This document shows positions 26,396-43,919 of a stretch of DNA of 64,000 nt, in pieces. Made by a program: the position numbers and the translations under genes. Position 1 is the first letter of the stretch; every line of letters begins with the position of its first letter. The stretch lies in the NCBI GenBank assembly GCA_036435485.1, contig CM071598.1, forward strand, positions 203,091,148 through 203,155,147. The letters run 5' to 3'. Below the pieces are notes generated by a model that did no database searches, had not been told where the DNA came from, and worked only from the letters and a program-made list of their open reading frames with translations. The stretch is from Saposhnikovia divaricata. Its lineage: Eukaryota > Streptophyta > Magnoliopsida > Apiales > Apiaceae.

Positions 26396-28943
26396 TTTGA
26401 CAAACCAAGCCTTGATAATGTTCACCTTCGAGATATTTCACTTTCTATCAAATCAAATCAAATCCAGAGAAACACCCTTTTATCATTCAACACAATCTGC
26501 ATTTTTCACAGGAAAAAAATAATTCAAACTTACACACTGACAATCGTTAAAATTCTAACTTTACTTGCATTACACAAAGCAAATTACCAACCATGATCCA
26601 GAATCACAATAAGGGTGACTAAAAATTTGAAATCTACCCATAATTGCCAACTAGCAATATGCATTCAAAATCACAATAGCACAATAGGAAACAAATCAAA
26701 TCCTAACCTTTATCAAATTTACCTCATTTTCTTGGGAAAAAAAGTCCCAACTAGCAAAATATGCATTCAAATCATTACTCTTTACATAACAGCACATGAT
26801 CACAAGCTATAAATCAACAAAAAATGATCAATATTTTTCATGCTTACATTTTTCTTACTCAATACTGAATCAGTAAAAAAGAAAACAAGAATTTAACCAC
26901 ATACCATGAAAAGTAAAACTGCAGTAGATCCACAAAAGTGAAATTTGGCTATTAGAAATTCTTGAATTTCACCAATTTCAACCTACTAAAAACTCAAAAT
27001 GTTAATCAAAATATTACCAACTTAATTATTAGTAAATACATATGAATCAAAGGGGTGTCGAAAACAGTAGGAAAAGAAAAAGGGTGTTGAAATTGAGGAG
27101 AAACAAGGAGATCTATGGAATGTTCAAGCATATAGTATATAAGCACACATAGTATACATACATACACGTGTATGTATAGGTATGTAAAATATGATAGACA
27201 GATATTTAATATGAACACGTCTTTAAACACAACATACACGCAGGCAGGACAGAGAAGTGAAGACTTACGAGAGTTTGGTTTGTCGGGTAGTCCTCCTGGT
27301 ACGTTACAACTGACAGCGGAGAGAGATATGTGTGCACTTGTGTTTTACTACTAATTTGTTTCTGTTTATATTTTTTTATGTTCACTTTTTTGTAAAGTTT
27401 GTTAGCATTTTTTTACTTGGTATTTTAATTTTAATATACTGTATACACATGAGAATTGAGATAAATCAAAATACTGCTTTATCCGATACATTAAAAAATT
27501 TTGAATGGGTGGATTACCTAAATCGCAGATTGAGTTTGCTTTTTCTGTTAAAAAAATGATAAAACTTCTATACATTGTATCCAATATATATAAAAAAAAT
27601 GGTCCGTGAGGATGATCTTAGGAGAATTGTCTTAGATTATATTAATTCTAGTACAAATTTTGAATGGTATTTCTATAATTTAAAAATTTATTCGATTTAT
27701 TTTACATAAATACTCCTATATTTATGTTAGATATCTTTTTTTTTATTGAAATAAATGTTAGATATCTTTTAATCTCTTGATAGTAAAATGAGTACATCAC
27801 ATCAAATTCTATAAAAATATATAAGATATTCATATAATAAATTTTAAGTAGTAGCAGAGCACGATCAAGTCACTCTTCTAACGTGAATAGAACGTGTACT
27901 AGATTTACAATGTACTGCATAAACCGAATATTCTCACTCAATTATAAATAGTAAAAACAATACTTAAATCTGATTCTTTAAGGTTTGCAATGTTGTTAAA
28001 AAAATTATTCGGTCACATGAAAATCTCAAAACTTGGAAACTTCAGATATCTTCTGTATATAAACTTCAGATATCTCATTTAATGAGTACATTTTATTACA
28101 TTAAGTAGAAATTTACAGATTTCTTTGTTTGCAAATTAAATAAAATCTGACTAAATGCATTTTTTTTTCCCCTTGTGTTGGTTCCTAGAAAACTTTCTTC
28201 TGGTCTCATCATACATACACATGGAAAACACCAATAATATAATCAAACTTAGCAACCGTATTTGTTGGAAACACAGGTTTAGTAATGGTTATTGCACATG
28301 GCAACACAGCTAGGCAAGGGCAAATTACAGGTAACTAGTAGTAACATATTTATTCATCAACTCTGCTAGGCTGCTGTTTAAGCCTCTAAAGAAGAAAGCC
28401 AAGTTTTAGCTGTGTGTATCAGACTCATATTGCACACAGCACTTGTACAGAATCCCTGTATCAAATTACACAAGTAAGATACTTATTAGCCCCAACGTAG
28501 GAAGGCTGTCATAAATCGGCATTCTACTTTCTCAGCAATTCTCCGTTGCTACAATTACTAGTACATACTTTAGAGCAAATACTAGTCAGTATTCAAGTCT
28601 GCATTCAGGTCAATATATGTGAACTATACTAGCTACAGGAAAGCTAAATGGTGTAATCCTACCATTCAGTTTGAAGCACAATGCTTTTCCTCCTTCCAGG
28701 CACAGGTTGAAAAACAATATAAGGCACACGACGTAAGAATATTATGTATTAAGGTTCTTAAAATGTTAAAACATAATACACATGTTCACCCAAAAGCATC
28801 ATAACATCTACGATGTAATAGTTTCCTCATCATAGTTCAAACTTCAAAGTAAGCATAACATCTACGATATAATAGTTTCCTCAGCATAGTTCAAACTTCA
28901 AAGCAAGCATTGCAATCAAACTGCTTTGCTAATCCATGTCAAT
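26396..28943. other. intergenic: GT14 5' region and CZIB-1 3' flank
   Basis: No convincing exon. 26396 to about 27300 is the upstream region of GT14 and probably holds 5' UTR and promoter, including ACATA-rich low-complexity DNA at about 27125-27240. From about 28560 the sequence resembles the flank at about 33020, marking the edge of the tandem duplication that made the two CZIB genes. Confidence 0.45.
28803..28907. repeat. 52-bp tandem duplication in the 3' flank of CZIB-1
   Basis: ACATCTACGATGTAATAGTT and following bases through TTCAAAGTAAGCAT are repeated once, 52 bp later (ACATCTACGATATAATAGTT), with three or so mismatches. Likely in the 3' UTR. The paralogue at about 33250 has only one unit. 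Confidence 0.8.
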
Positions 28944-31900
28944 CTAATACCTTTGTGGGCAAGGTATGTGACAGTAAACCCCGTATTCTTTCTTATTGGC
29001 CTTGCACATTGCTTCCACTTCCAAGTACCAATTCCGTCTGCGAATACTCCTGGCTAGCATAAACTCTCTAAATTCTGACATCAACACCTCAAAAGTAACA
29101 CGAAGATTGTAGATGGCAACTGGGCATTTTCCCATCTCATCATATTCAGCATATTCTCCATCAGACAAGTCGATGTCCTTAAACTTGGTCCCAGCAATCT
29201 GCACAAGTATAAAACAATCACAAGCTAGAACACAGACTGCAAATGTAAAAACAGAGCTCCACACATACATGTTTGAACATACAGAGTAGATCCAGGAGAT
29301 GCTTTTATGTATATGCCTACAACATTTACTCATACGAAACAAAGGGATATAACACAAAAGTATATTAGCACCAAATGAAGTGTTGACAATGATAGTCAGA
29401 ACTGGAAACTAAGCAAGTACTGGAACTATACCACAAAAAACAGGAAGCATAAGACACTAATATCAGTGATTGTAAGAAAATGTTCTTCTTTTTCTAAATG
29501 AACTTTACCTTTCCTAATAAGAGAAATCACTGTCAAAGTTATCAGATAATTCAGGAGGCAGAGAAAACAGATTGATCTTCAAGTTCCCTAACTACTTTCC
29601 AACTTCCACACAAAGGAAACAATCATATATGGTCACAAACAAAGTATTCCTATATCATCTTTAAACACTAAACTGAAATGGATAATCGGATATTTATATA
29701 TACACACAAATGCCCTACACCTTCTAAACAAATAGACATTGGGTAATTTAAGAAACAGAGAGTGAAAAAGTAAAGCTTATAACAAGGGCTTGTAAGTGTT
29801 GTGTCATTTTAGGAAACTTTGATCTGCCAGTTCTTGTGTACGCAAACATGTGATTTTGCAGTTTGAAATATCTGATGAGATAATACAAGGTGTCAGTGTT
29901 GTACATTTCCTTTCAAAATTCAATGACACGGTTGTAAACCATTTTTATTACATGAATTTAAAGACACTGAGAAACAAGCTTCAGAATGATTTCATCCAAG
30001 AGACTCGTGCACTCACAAGCTGCATTTGTTACCTGGTGCATTCTAGAAATTAGTCCATCAGGATCCATCCATCTTTTTAAGTGATTCCATGTTAGGGTGA
30101 AAGAGTGTAAAACAAATACATATGAGCATCGCAATCTGATGATCCTACATCTCACAAAAGAGGCCATAGGCAAAGTATGGTGCAGACAGAAAACTTACAG
30201 ATTTAGCCTTCCAACCATAGCCAAACACAAGATCAACAGGATCGAAACCCTTGCAGTCAAGTTCCATCAGAGGGGCAGATTCTCCAAGTGCACTAAGCTC
30301 CTCAGTTAGTGGCTCTCCAACATCAGTGGTCACCACAGTCATAGAGCCCCATCTCTCGCAGAACTTACACTGCAACAAAAAAAGTAAGAATGTGAACCAG
30401 TATGAGTAAGTGGGTAACATATTCCTATGAAATTAAGTGAAAATAGCATATATCATCAAACCGATCCACCATTGCACAATAACTAGACAAAAAAAAAAAT
30501 CGACTTAGGAAGCCTAACTCTTGGAAGTAGACACAAAAACCCTTGCTGGAATAATATTCATGATTCATACAGAGCATATATGACAGGTGCCCACACACAC
30601 AGGGAGATGACCTTCATAACAAGATTAGGGGAGGGAGGGGGAGATGACCTTCATAACAAGATTAGGGGCATTCCTTGAATCAGACAATTTCACATAGGAA
30701 AGCACACTAATCTCTTTCTTTGCCAGCTCTCCGCAATTGCCACATTTCATCTACGAACACAAGAACGTTGAATTTACAATTAGAATCTAAACACATGTCT
30801 AGAGTAAGTACGGCACAACAGAAAGAAACAAGAAAAAAATAGAAAAAGAAAATATATGATAGCAGAGAATCCAACACAATTAAGCGACAAACAAGCACCT
30901 GCAGATGTTAAAAACTATAAAATACAAAGAAATTACAGATGCTATATGTAACAGATTTAGTTTAATTCACTGCAGAAAACCTAAACTAAGACAACGCATG
31001 ATTGTTGATGCCAGTGGTTTCAGTACAAAAAACTTATAATTTGATAATTCTTCTGTGCATACATATAACATCCAACAAAAAGACCTAATACGCTTCTAGT
31101 ACCACAACTACAAGTCATAATGAACTAACGCCTAGAACTTTGCACTGAGAATGCACATATACAAGTGCACATATGTAGAATAAGCATATTACTGGAAATA
31201 AACAAGAGTAATAGCAGAGGTTCCATCATTTCATAAGCATCCAACAGAAATACCTAGAAAAAACGCCTCTAATAGCACCAATACAGAATACAATACGTAA
31301 AAATTTAGGCAAAAATGTAGAATAAGCACGTTGATGGAAACAAACAAGTTGACATGAATGATGAATGATGATCCATCGTAAATACGTAAACATATCCAAC
31401 AGGGATGCCTAGAAATCAATTTACGTCTCGAATAGCAAAATTACATAATACAATAACCTAATACGTCCAAATTTACAAATAGAATGCATAATAAGCACAT
31501 TCAAAAGGAAATAAGCAAGTAAACACGAATAATAAACATCGATCGATCATAATCAAGCAGAAAACAAGCTACTCTAGAAATTATTCACTATCAAAAGCAC
31601 ATGTATAACATATACGAAACAGAACTGCGTCAAATCAACTATGTTAAGACGAAACACGAGTAGATCAATGTAGATCCGAGCTATTTTCAGCTAAAATACA
31701 CGTATCAAAAAAATTCAACTGTATATCCGAAATATATTGAACATAAAAGCTTATATTAGCAATATAAATGATGATTACACAAGCATGAACTGAAAAAATG
31801 ACCGTACACAAGTATATATAGGAAATGAAATTGAAAAACAGCGTAGTAATCGAGAGAGTAGACCTTGAAGTAGTAAGCAAAAGTTGGACTTTCAACGCCA

Positions 31901-31961
31901 TCAGCAGGTTGAAGCTTAGTGAGATTCTGGAGATCAGCGGTGAACAATACTCTATACCTCA

Positions 31962-31965
<4 letters not shown>
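28944..31965 (-). CDS. CZIB / UPF0587 (DUF866) zinc-binding protein, copy 1 (209 aa)
   Basis: Four exons, all joined in phase 0: 31965-31864 (34 codons), 30750-30649 (34), 30369-30199 (57), 29198-28944 (84 plus stop). The fold has two zinc half-sites: CGNCGE in exon 2 and CKFCE in exon 3, giving a CxxC...CxxC site. Other family signatures: FTADLQNLT near the start, GFDPVDLVFGYGWKAKS, and DIDLSDGEYAEYDEMGKCPV. This is the C1orf123/CZIB family, a small soluble eukaryotic protein of uncertain cellular role. Family members usually stop soon after the CPV-I-NLR strand (about 160-170 aa); this one runs on for about 45 residues (EFREFMLARSIRRRNWYLE onwards). The start sits directly behind a CT/GA microsatellite in the 5' UTR. 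Tandem paralogue at 33345-36867. Confidence 0.92.
30602..30668. repeat. 37-bp-offset tandem duplication copying an exon end and its splice donor (CZIB-1)
   Basis: A 30-bp sequence containing GAGATGACCTTCATAACAAG occurs at 30602-30631 and 30639-30668. The right copy is the end of exon 2 with its donor (ATGAAG/GTCATC, - strand); the left copy, within the intron, repeats the same exon end and donor. Use of the copied donor would add 37 nt and shift the frame. Confidence 0.85.
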
Positions 31966-32026
<61 letters not shown>

Positions 32027-32036
32027 TGTGTGTGTT
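31966..32036. repeat. (CT)n/(TG)n microsatellite in the CZIB-1 5' UTR
   Basis: About 60 bp of CT repeats with one TATC interruption, then TGTGTGTG. On the coding strand it is a CA/GA tract ending immediately at the ATG, so repeat-length variation changes the leader directly. Confidence 0.9.
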
Positions 32037-33344
32037 GTTTTGCTTGGGGAGGAAGTGAGGAGAGACAGGGGGATGCAAATATTGGTTTACATGGGGATCA
32101 TTAATATGTACGAAAAGAGGGTGCAGACATTTTAAAGTGAAATGACAAATGTACCCATGGGGAATGTGCTGGCATGCTGCATTGATTTTTAATTTTGTTT
32201 GATGCTGAGGAGGGTAGATTGGGGAATATAGATAAGTCATGTAGAGCTTGTGTGGTTTTATAAAAGTAAGCTGTAGGCTCTAGGCTGTAGCTTCTGTTGC
32301 TTTGACGATTGGGTTTTAAAGGTAAGGATTGCCTAATTTACATATGTAGTTATTTAAATACTACAAGCCTTTGTTTTTAAGAATTACTACTTGTTTTGAA
32401 ATTCTAAATGTATGGATAATTTAAACATCTTGTGAAACTTTGAATTACAGTTCTTGATAGAGATGGGTATTCTTTACGTTTCGTCTGAACCCGGTGACCT
32501 GATCGGATCTCCGGCTTGAACGGGGGAGAGGATTTAGTGAACATGATGCTGCAATGCATTAAGGTGTGTTTATAGCTCTGCTTGCTTATTATCACTAACG
32601 AATTCAAGTCCTGCAATATTTACGTTTGTGTAATATATTAGTATTCCCTTGTTGCAGAAGGTTTTTTTTTTTTCTATGTATGTGGGAGATGTTAAAAATG
32701 GAAAAAATGAAAGCTATGTTTTACAATCACATAAATACATGATGACAGTAGTATTGATAAGCCAGAGTCAGAAGCAAAACATAGATGAACATATGAGTTG
32801 CACCTGATATTACTACATGAGTAAAATGTTACACAGATTGCTTTCAGAGGAGTTGGCAATTCCACTGGAGGAAGATGGTGTGATACTGCTCTTTTGTTAA
32901 GACTGAACAAATTTCAATAGAGAAGAGGAGTTCTACATTATTTCCATCAACTTCTTAACATACAAAGATCGAGCTGTTCACCCCATATTCCCTTTCTGAA
33001 TGTTAAAACGTTTTGACCAAGTTATGAGTCAGTATTAATGTCTGCATACTTATGCATTCAGTTCAATGGATGTGTAAAATACTATAGGGAAACAAAATGG
33101 TGTGATCCTCCCATTCAGTAGGAATATCATGGTTTCACTGTAATCGGAGCACAACATAAAACAACAAGAAGCACATGCAGTACGAATATTACATAGCATT
33201 GTTCTTAATATGTTGAAAGATAATACAGAGGTTCACCCCGTCCATCATAAAATCAACAATAATAGTTTTCTAATCATAGTTCAGAGGAATCATTCCGATC
33301 AAATTGTGTTTTACTAATCCTTGTCAAACTAATACCTTTGCTAA
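32037..33344. other. intergenic between the two CZIB copies
   Basis: Promoter side of copy 1 and 3' flank of copy 2. No coding exon. The part from about 33020 is paralogous to about 28570-28930. Confidence 0.45.
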
Positions 33345-36867
<3,523 letters not shown>

Positions 36868-38426
36868 TTTTGTTTGATTCTTTCTGTGTATGTAATGTGT
36901 ATGTATAGTTCTATATATGGATGTATATGCTGCTTTGCGTGGGAGAGGGTACAGGGGGAGAGACGGGTGCATTTTCGTGTTTATAGGGATATGGGGAATA
37001 GTTGCAGGAAGTGAAATTTTTGTGCAATTACGGATATACCCATGGGTGTTATTGAAATGATTTGAAATATTGGATTCGTTTTTGTCATTGCGTTATTTGA
37101 TTTTTTCGCACTTATTATTTGCGAAAAATATGTACAATAATTATGTGTTAATGAACTCGTTAAATTACCAGTCACAAGCCATGATTTAAAGTATGTTTAT
37201 AAGACGAAATTTAAAGATAACAGTTGCATCATTTTTCTTTGATTGATTTAATCGAAATGCTATTTGCAATATGCACTTTTGATCAATTTTTATCATATTT
37301 CACTTATTAACTTATTTAGTACTACATATTAAAGAAGTTGTTTAAAGAGGCAATAGAACTACATAGGTAAAGTTCAAGTGACACCAAAAAATCAAACAAT
37401 AATTATCATAAAAATAAGAGTAGTGAATAGATTGATTTACCGTTGCTAGAATAATCGCACTTATAAGGTAGGGATAGGTGTAATTACTTTCACCAAGAGT
37501 GTCATTTTTACTTCTCTTATGAAAATGGATTTCAGTAACTTTCCGTAAAAAAGAATTGTTTGAAATTTATCACATAGAGTAAGGGTGTGTTTAGCGTTAC
37601 TATTACAAAACAACAGTTTTTTTTTTGAAAAGCAGCTGAAAAAATGTTTGGTAAAATTTAAAAGCTATTTTCCTGAAAAGCTAGCGTTTTTGTCCTAAAA
37701 GCTCCTTTTAAAGAAAATTGCTTTCATGCTTTTGAAAAAAGTTGCTTTTCAGCTTTTGTGGCTGATTTCAACATCAAATCTTACCAAAAACATTATTTTT
37801 ATTGTATTTTTACATCAAAACATGCATATATCAAAAATCTTATGAGACAGTCTTTAGCTTTTTACAACAATACTCTTTTCACCGATACTTTTTCTAAAAG
37901 TAAAACAATTTTTAACAGCAATCTCAAACAAAACCTAAATAGCAGTAGGTAGGGTCATAATTAAAATACTATGAATCAGAACCACATTTTTTTTTCTTTT
38001 GGTCAATTTTCTTTTACTACTTTTAACCATTATGAAATTGACAACTTTAAAGAGAGCACCTAAAACAATTACTAGATAATGACTTTTTTTCCCAGAGGAA
38101 TGTTAGGGGTATAAAATTATGTACCAAAAATAATTATAAAATAATGTGATATAGATGATGTGGCAGTATAAAATGTTTTTATTAATTGAAATTAGTATGA
38201 ATGTAGAGGCTCATTATATTTAATTAAATTATAATCAGTGAAACTTAAATACGTGTTATTTTGTAATTTTTTGTAAAGTTAAAAATTACGAGAACAAATA
38301 AGTTTAATAGGACATAGATGGAAAAAAATTGTTTTGTTAACAAATATAGGGGCATTGTTGAAATTTTGAAAGCCACCAAATTTGGTGATTAAGGATCACC
38401 AAATATATTTTGGTCACCAAATTTGG
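36868..38426. other. intergenic: CZIB-2 promoter side and MITE-like sequence up to the gypsy LTR
   Basis: No coding exon. Contains the possible MITE at 37577-37950. Just before the LTR the palindrome CACCAAATTTGGTG occurs at 38373-38386; a second copy at 38415-38428 is completed by the LTR's TG. Confidence 0.4.
37577..37950. mobile_element. possible MITE with imperfect terminal inverted repeats
   Basis: Left end GGGTGTGTTTAGCGTTACTA and right end (inverse) TTTAGGTTTTGTTTGAGATT are imperfectly related, around runs of AAAAGCAGCT and AAAAGCTNNTTTT in both orientations. This looks like the hAT-like MITEs common in plants. No target duplication was identified. Confidence 0.35.
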
Positions 38427-41400
38427 TGTAACACCCCCAGATCCGGGGTCCGGATCCGGTCGTTACGGTCTTCAATTCTGTCCACAATACTTGAACTTAC
38501 TTCAACATACAATAAATTACATCTTTATGACCCAACACAACAATATAAAACACACCCGTTATAGTCCCAGAGATGAAATCAGAGTAACAACCAAATTTTA
38601 TTAAGCACATTATGAGTTCTTACAATCCAAAAGAATTTCAATATGAATACATACTCTTTGCCATCCATTATCATAAGTCATACTAGACCATATACTTGGT
38701 ACTGAAAGAATAAATCTATCCTACCAATAGCTTTCTCTTCGGCTCTGGTAGTCTCATCGTCCTCGTTAGCGTCGAGTGCGCCTTGTGCGAGTCATCGGTC
38801 TAGCTGTTGTTGTGATATAATAATAAAGCAAGGGTAAGCAATAGCCCACCAACAATAATATAACTGAATGATAATATATAACAGTTCAAAAGTATCTTTC
38901 AAACCATATGCCATGCATTTACGGAAATGATGCCAGAATAACATGAACAATGAAGTTACGAGGTAACTCAAAATGCATATATAGGTGGGAATATCTGCTA
39001 TGTCAAAGATAAGCCAGATATCATCATTTATCATAAAAGAGGAACTTGCAGGAAAAATATTGCAATTCCAATTATGAATACTTTTCCAATACTGCCAACA
39101 ATGATAATGTTGCAGAAAATAAAAGAATTTGAATGATGAACTTATGTTGGAGTATTCACCGCGCCCACTGCCAATCTTACGATGATCAGTCGCAGATTGT
39201 ACAGCTCAATTTAGATTTACTACCGGTAGAAGGAAGAACTGACGGCTTTACTTGTCTACCGCCCTACTAGCTCTCCCCGGCCAACGGTTGGGCCAAAGGA
39301 GATGGACCGGCGCTACTCGGCCTCTTACACGACTCCAAGTTCGAAAAGAAATTCATGACTCTGAACGCAAAGTTCGTCCCCCTTTCCCCAAGTATAATAC
39401 TTGTTGATAAGACTCCACAAAGTAGTCGTATCTAGTTGGAAAGGAAAATTCAACATCTTATCTCCCAAGCTGCTGCTTGTTAGAGGATACCATCTTGTTC
39501 CAATAATCTTACCCCTCGAATGATGAGAAGGTTACTCAAAGATTCAATTGATAAACAGCAACCATGTTGCGAGTGAAATGAATAGTTTTAAAAGATTTAT
39601 GACCGGGAAGTCAACAAGATAAATAACATTGCTCAAGTAGGTTCCCCTATAATATAGAAGTTTGAGCGAGCATTTAAATCCTTTTAAAATAGATTTAAAT
39701 GAAAAATAAGAAGAGTTGGGAACCTTTCCTTGATAAAATAGTCATAAAAAGACTCCGAAATATTTTACATAATATTTGGAGGTGAAAGATAATCTCCAAA
39801 TAATATAAATCATTTTAAAAAGAATTTAAAAGAATTAAATAAATAGTCCAAGAATATTTATTAACTCAATAATAATTACGGAATATTATTAAATCATAAT
39901 ATTGCTCGTAAGTAATCCTCGAATGAATATATAGAATTATTTACTAAATAAATCACTCCTTAAATGAATATTCAAAATAATATTCATTAATAATTAGACT
40001 CCAATAAGTATTTAAAATAATATTCAATAAATGAGTCAAACTTTAACTGAATATTTGAAAATAATATTCATTTAATAAATAATCTTCTAAATGAATATTC
40101 AAATAATATTCATTTAGTAATCAAAACTTTAAAGGAATATTCGAAATAATATCCCTTAAGTAATTAGAACTTCCAATGAATATTTTAAATAATATTCCTT
40201 AAGTACATAAACCTTAAATGAATATTCGAAAGTCATATTAATTTAATAAATAACATTCTAATGAATGTCAAAATAATATTCATTAATTAATCAACTCTAA
40301 ATGAATATTCGAAACTAACATTCATTTAGTATCTCTGGACTGAGATAATACTCGAATAACATTCCTCAGATAAATAATAATCTGTCGTTGGAATCCCTCC
40401 GGTTTTCCACGACTATCTATATCTCAAAATATCGACTCCCGGTCTATATTTAAGAATGAATATCATATGCCCTTCGCTAAGGGTCTTATCAAAACAATCC
40501 GGCTTATAACTGATAATTCGTATCTAGTCTATAAGCCAATATCAATTCAGGGAACATGTATCATAATATAATTTGACAATAGGCATGCATGTTATGGCAT
40601 ATGTAAAATGGCAATCACATATATATATATTATCACAACAACATGTTCAAAGTTTTGAACACTTGCTTGGTAATCGGGTGTGGGTGGAGATAGCGTGTCC
40701 TGGGTCTGCTCGATGATCTATAAACAATCAGAACATTCGAGATTAACCACTTAACACCTTTTAAAAGTCTAGGTATAAACTTCACTTAAATCGAAACACG
40801 TTTTCGAATTATCTCGTTATACACCTTTTAGTGTAACTCTTTTTATTACCGCTATGATCCGACATCTGTTCTCTATGACGACATGTCATCATACCCACAC
40901 TCGGTATATACTTAAGTCGTATAAGTTCTAAAGTCGATCGATTACGAACCAAGATTATACCTCGAGTTTTATCGTTCGTTTTCTAAGTGTTTTACCAAAG
41001 TTATAACCAAGCGGGTTTTTAGGGGTTCGTTCGCGTTTAACTTCGATTCCAACATTTTTATAAAATCGGAAAACGATCCGTTTGACATGTGATTTTCTTT
41101 CATACCTTCCTTATGACCTCTAGTATTTATTTACCAAGATTCGCCACTGAGTAACATGATTTACGAGGGTTCAATTGAAGTTACGAACTTTTACTTACGG
41201 TTCCGAACCAATTTTAGTAATTTGACCATAACTCCTAAACCGTAAGTCGGAATGTTTTGATTCTTTCGCCAAAACGATCTATGACTCGAGATCTACGAGG
41301 ACATGTCATGTTCATAACCAGTTAAGACAATTCACCCTACTGTGATGCACGAATTCTTTAAGGTTATCGAAAATCGGGCATTACGACGGCTATAAATCGA

Positions 41401-42900
41401 ATATTTCCAAATTCCAAATTTTCCAATAATCATAGTTTCCACTCCAAACAACATATACATGTTATTTAACCATGAACTAAGGCCAAGCAATGCCTTTCCG
41501 TTCATCTAAACTATTTATCCTCTTATATTAACAAATCACGACATAATCATGCTTTAATCATCACCATAATCATACTAATCTAAAAACTCATCAAGAACAT
41601 CATTAAACTCAAAGTAATGCCTAGGGTTTCAAGAGTGTTATACCTTCCTTGGGGTGTGTATGCACTTAGTAAGCCTTGTATAGTCCTTGTATAGCCTCCA
41701 TGAAGCTTGGATCATCAACCAAAATCAAGATTCAAGAATTTTGTTCTTGAGGTTACTATTCATCCTCCACTTTCTTATTTTTTTGAAAATGGAAAAAGTG
41801 GTGTTTGGGGCTAAGATTTCTAGGGTATCATTTTTATGAAATATAGGATCTATGATAAATTTTTGGAGATCAAACAATGGTGGGAAGGATGATTTTTGTT
41901 TTTGAATTAAGGAGGAAGTCGAATGGTGCTAAATGGGGGAGAAGAAGAGGTTGTGCTTGACTTGCTCTTGGAAATAATGCATAAAGTGATATGTTTAGCA
42001 TAATATCTCATCCTTGGTTGCTTTAATAAAGTGACGATGCAAGCAATGATGTAATTTGGCAAGACAAGTGTTGATATTTTGGTGGTTTAAGGCTAACCAA
42101 GTGGTTTGTGTGCTAAGTACTTGGTTGCATTCTACTTGATCTAGTTCCTTGCTAGCTACTAGATATTTATCACTTGCACATGCATGTATCTTGCTTCCTC
42201 TGCTTGATTCTGTGTCCGTTTATTGCTCAATTCATTGATCGTTCGAGAAAATAACTCATTCGTTTCTAGTTAGGGTTTTACCGGAATCCGTCTTAATATT
42301 AATACTATCATTCTCCATCTTTCTTACTAACTTTCGAATTTAAATTCCTTAAATCCCTTCGTTCAATCCTTAAGTCTATCACTGTCCAGGGAACTCTCGG
42401 AGAAAATAAAAGTGCGGTTTTTCAGAATCCGACAGCTTTTACATACACTTATTTTCCCCCTGGATCACTAATACGAACTCAGAAATCCGTTCCGAATACT
42501 TCTATATAGTGTCGTCTCATAATATTCTCTTTTCCACCATAACACTATTCATTCTTTATTCTTTACTTATTCTCTTAGAGTTGTACAATTGTCCTTGATC
42601 TCTTTCGATCGTTCCTTAACCTTTTTACGGACCCACTGGACCAATAACAGATATCGATTTGGATGACATAAGAATAATCTTCTCCTTTAGAATTATTAAA
42701 TCTCAATTCCCTAGGAGATAGATAATTCTTATCTAAAGTGTCAACCAATAGTATTCTTCATGGCCTATAAACATTTTAATCCAAATCTATTCCTTTCATT
42801 CATTATCTCAATCGTTACATCGTAGTCGTAATCATTATTCACCATTACCTCAGTACATAATAAAAAGTTTTAATTATATCCAAAATTTGGGGTTCTTACA
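38427..42900 (-). repeat. 3' LTR of the gypsy-like element, 4474 bp, complete
   Basis: Begins (+ view) TGTAACACCCCCAGATCCGG and ends GGGGTTCTTACA; the first 630 bp recur at 63372-64000 with 6 substitutions and 2 small indels. The end at 42900 is set by the inverted terminus TGTAA/TTACA and the adjoining purine tract. The section from about 39780 to 40370 is a run of diverged units built on AATATTCATTTA alternating with AATATTCGAAA. No ORF of note. Confidence 0.87.
39780..40370. repeat. diverged AATATTCATT-rich repeat array inside the LTR
   Basis: The word GAATATT or AATATTCATT appears more than a dozen times at spacings of about 25-60 bp, often as a pair AATATTCGAAA / AATATTCATTTA. AT-rich and imperfect; probably an old expanded tandem repeat. 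Confidence 0.65.
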
Positions 42901-42920
42901 GTCTCCCCTCCTTAAAAGGA
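42901..42920 (-). promoter_or_regulatory. polypurine tract of the gypsy-like element
   Basis: On the - strand, TTTTAAGGAGGGGAGAC runs directly into the LTR start TGTAAGAACC. Similar purine DNA (CCTTTAAGGAGGGGAGG, - strand) recurs at 43401-43418, a second candidate priming site 500 bp inside. Confidence 0.75.
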
Positions 42921-43919
42921 TTCCATCCTGGAATCGGGTAGGAAGCAAAGAGTCGTTTGCCTGTCGTTCACTTTTTAGCTTCCCGGTCAATTCTTAGTCG
43001 TTCTACCCTTTCTCAGCACATCTTCTAGTGCTACAATCCATACTTTATCCTTTTTCCAACAACGTTGCTACTTTTCGTACCACACACTATCCGGGTTATG
43101 CTCTTACTCAATCTTATCCTTATTGATACCTGCAGTAACATTGGTATCACTATCCCACTGCGAATTTGGAGGTAACCTCGCTCGCACTGTGCATTTCCTG
43201 ATCGCTTTAATCTTCGTAATCTCGATCAATATAGAGAAGGGGAAAGATTTATTGAGAGATCATTATGATCAATTAAACATTTGTTATATTGCATAGCTAG
43301 TACAGAAGGGGGCCAGCCTTTAGTACTTGACAAGCAATTAAACAAGTTATGGTATTCCACTTAGACTTCTATCACATAGACATATAGTCACGTAGCAGTA
43401 CCTCCCCTCCTTAAAGGGTTGTTCTTCTCAATCCATAAAGAAGATGAATAAGAGGGAAGAAAAGAAAAGAGTTCTAAAGGATTATAGAAAGTTTTCATGA
43501 TTGTAAAATATCATACTCAGAATTTACCTCTGAACTATAGAGGTTCATCAAAGAAGAAAATAATCATGATTATATCCAATACTATTTGATCGCAATCTCA
43601 CGTGTCAACATATCTTGCTGCTTTGTCCAATATTCTATTGACCTATACTCTGGTTCAACCTTAGCAACGCTCACTCCAGAAAATTCCTTCAACCTTTTTG
43701 GTTAAATCTTAGGTTTCTCATCTGACACCATTGTTACTGACATTCCATGTCACGCTACTAGCTTTTTCATAACTATAATATTAACACTATCAGGTTGTCA
43801 TCCCGAGAATTCATCAGAAAACCCATTTATTAATCCATTCATAACATTTCTTGCTTCACATTCCCTAGTTGCTTTCCCAGTCTTTTCTTTATCAATCAAA
43901 TTGAATAATCGATGCTAGG

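Noticed and set aside
26396..26425. Ten-codon N-terminal extension of the GT14 ORF
   Set aside because: The upstream codon is GTG, not ATG; the first ATG at 26395 gives a normal type II membrane anchor.
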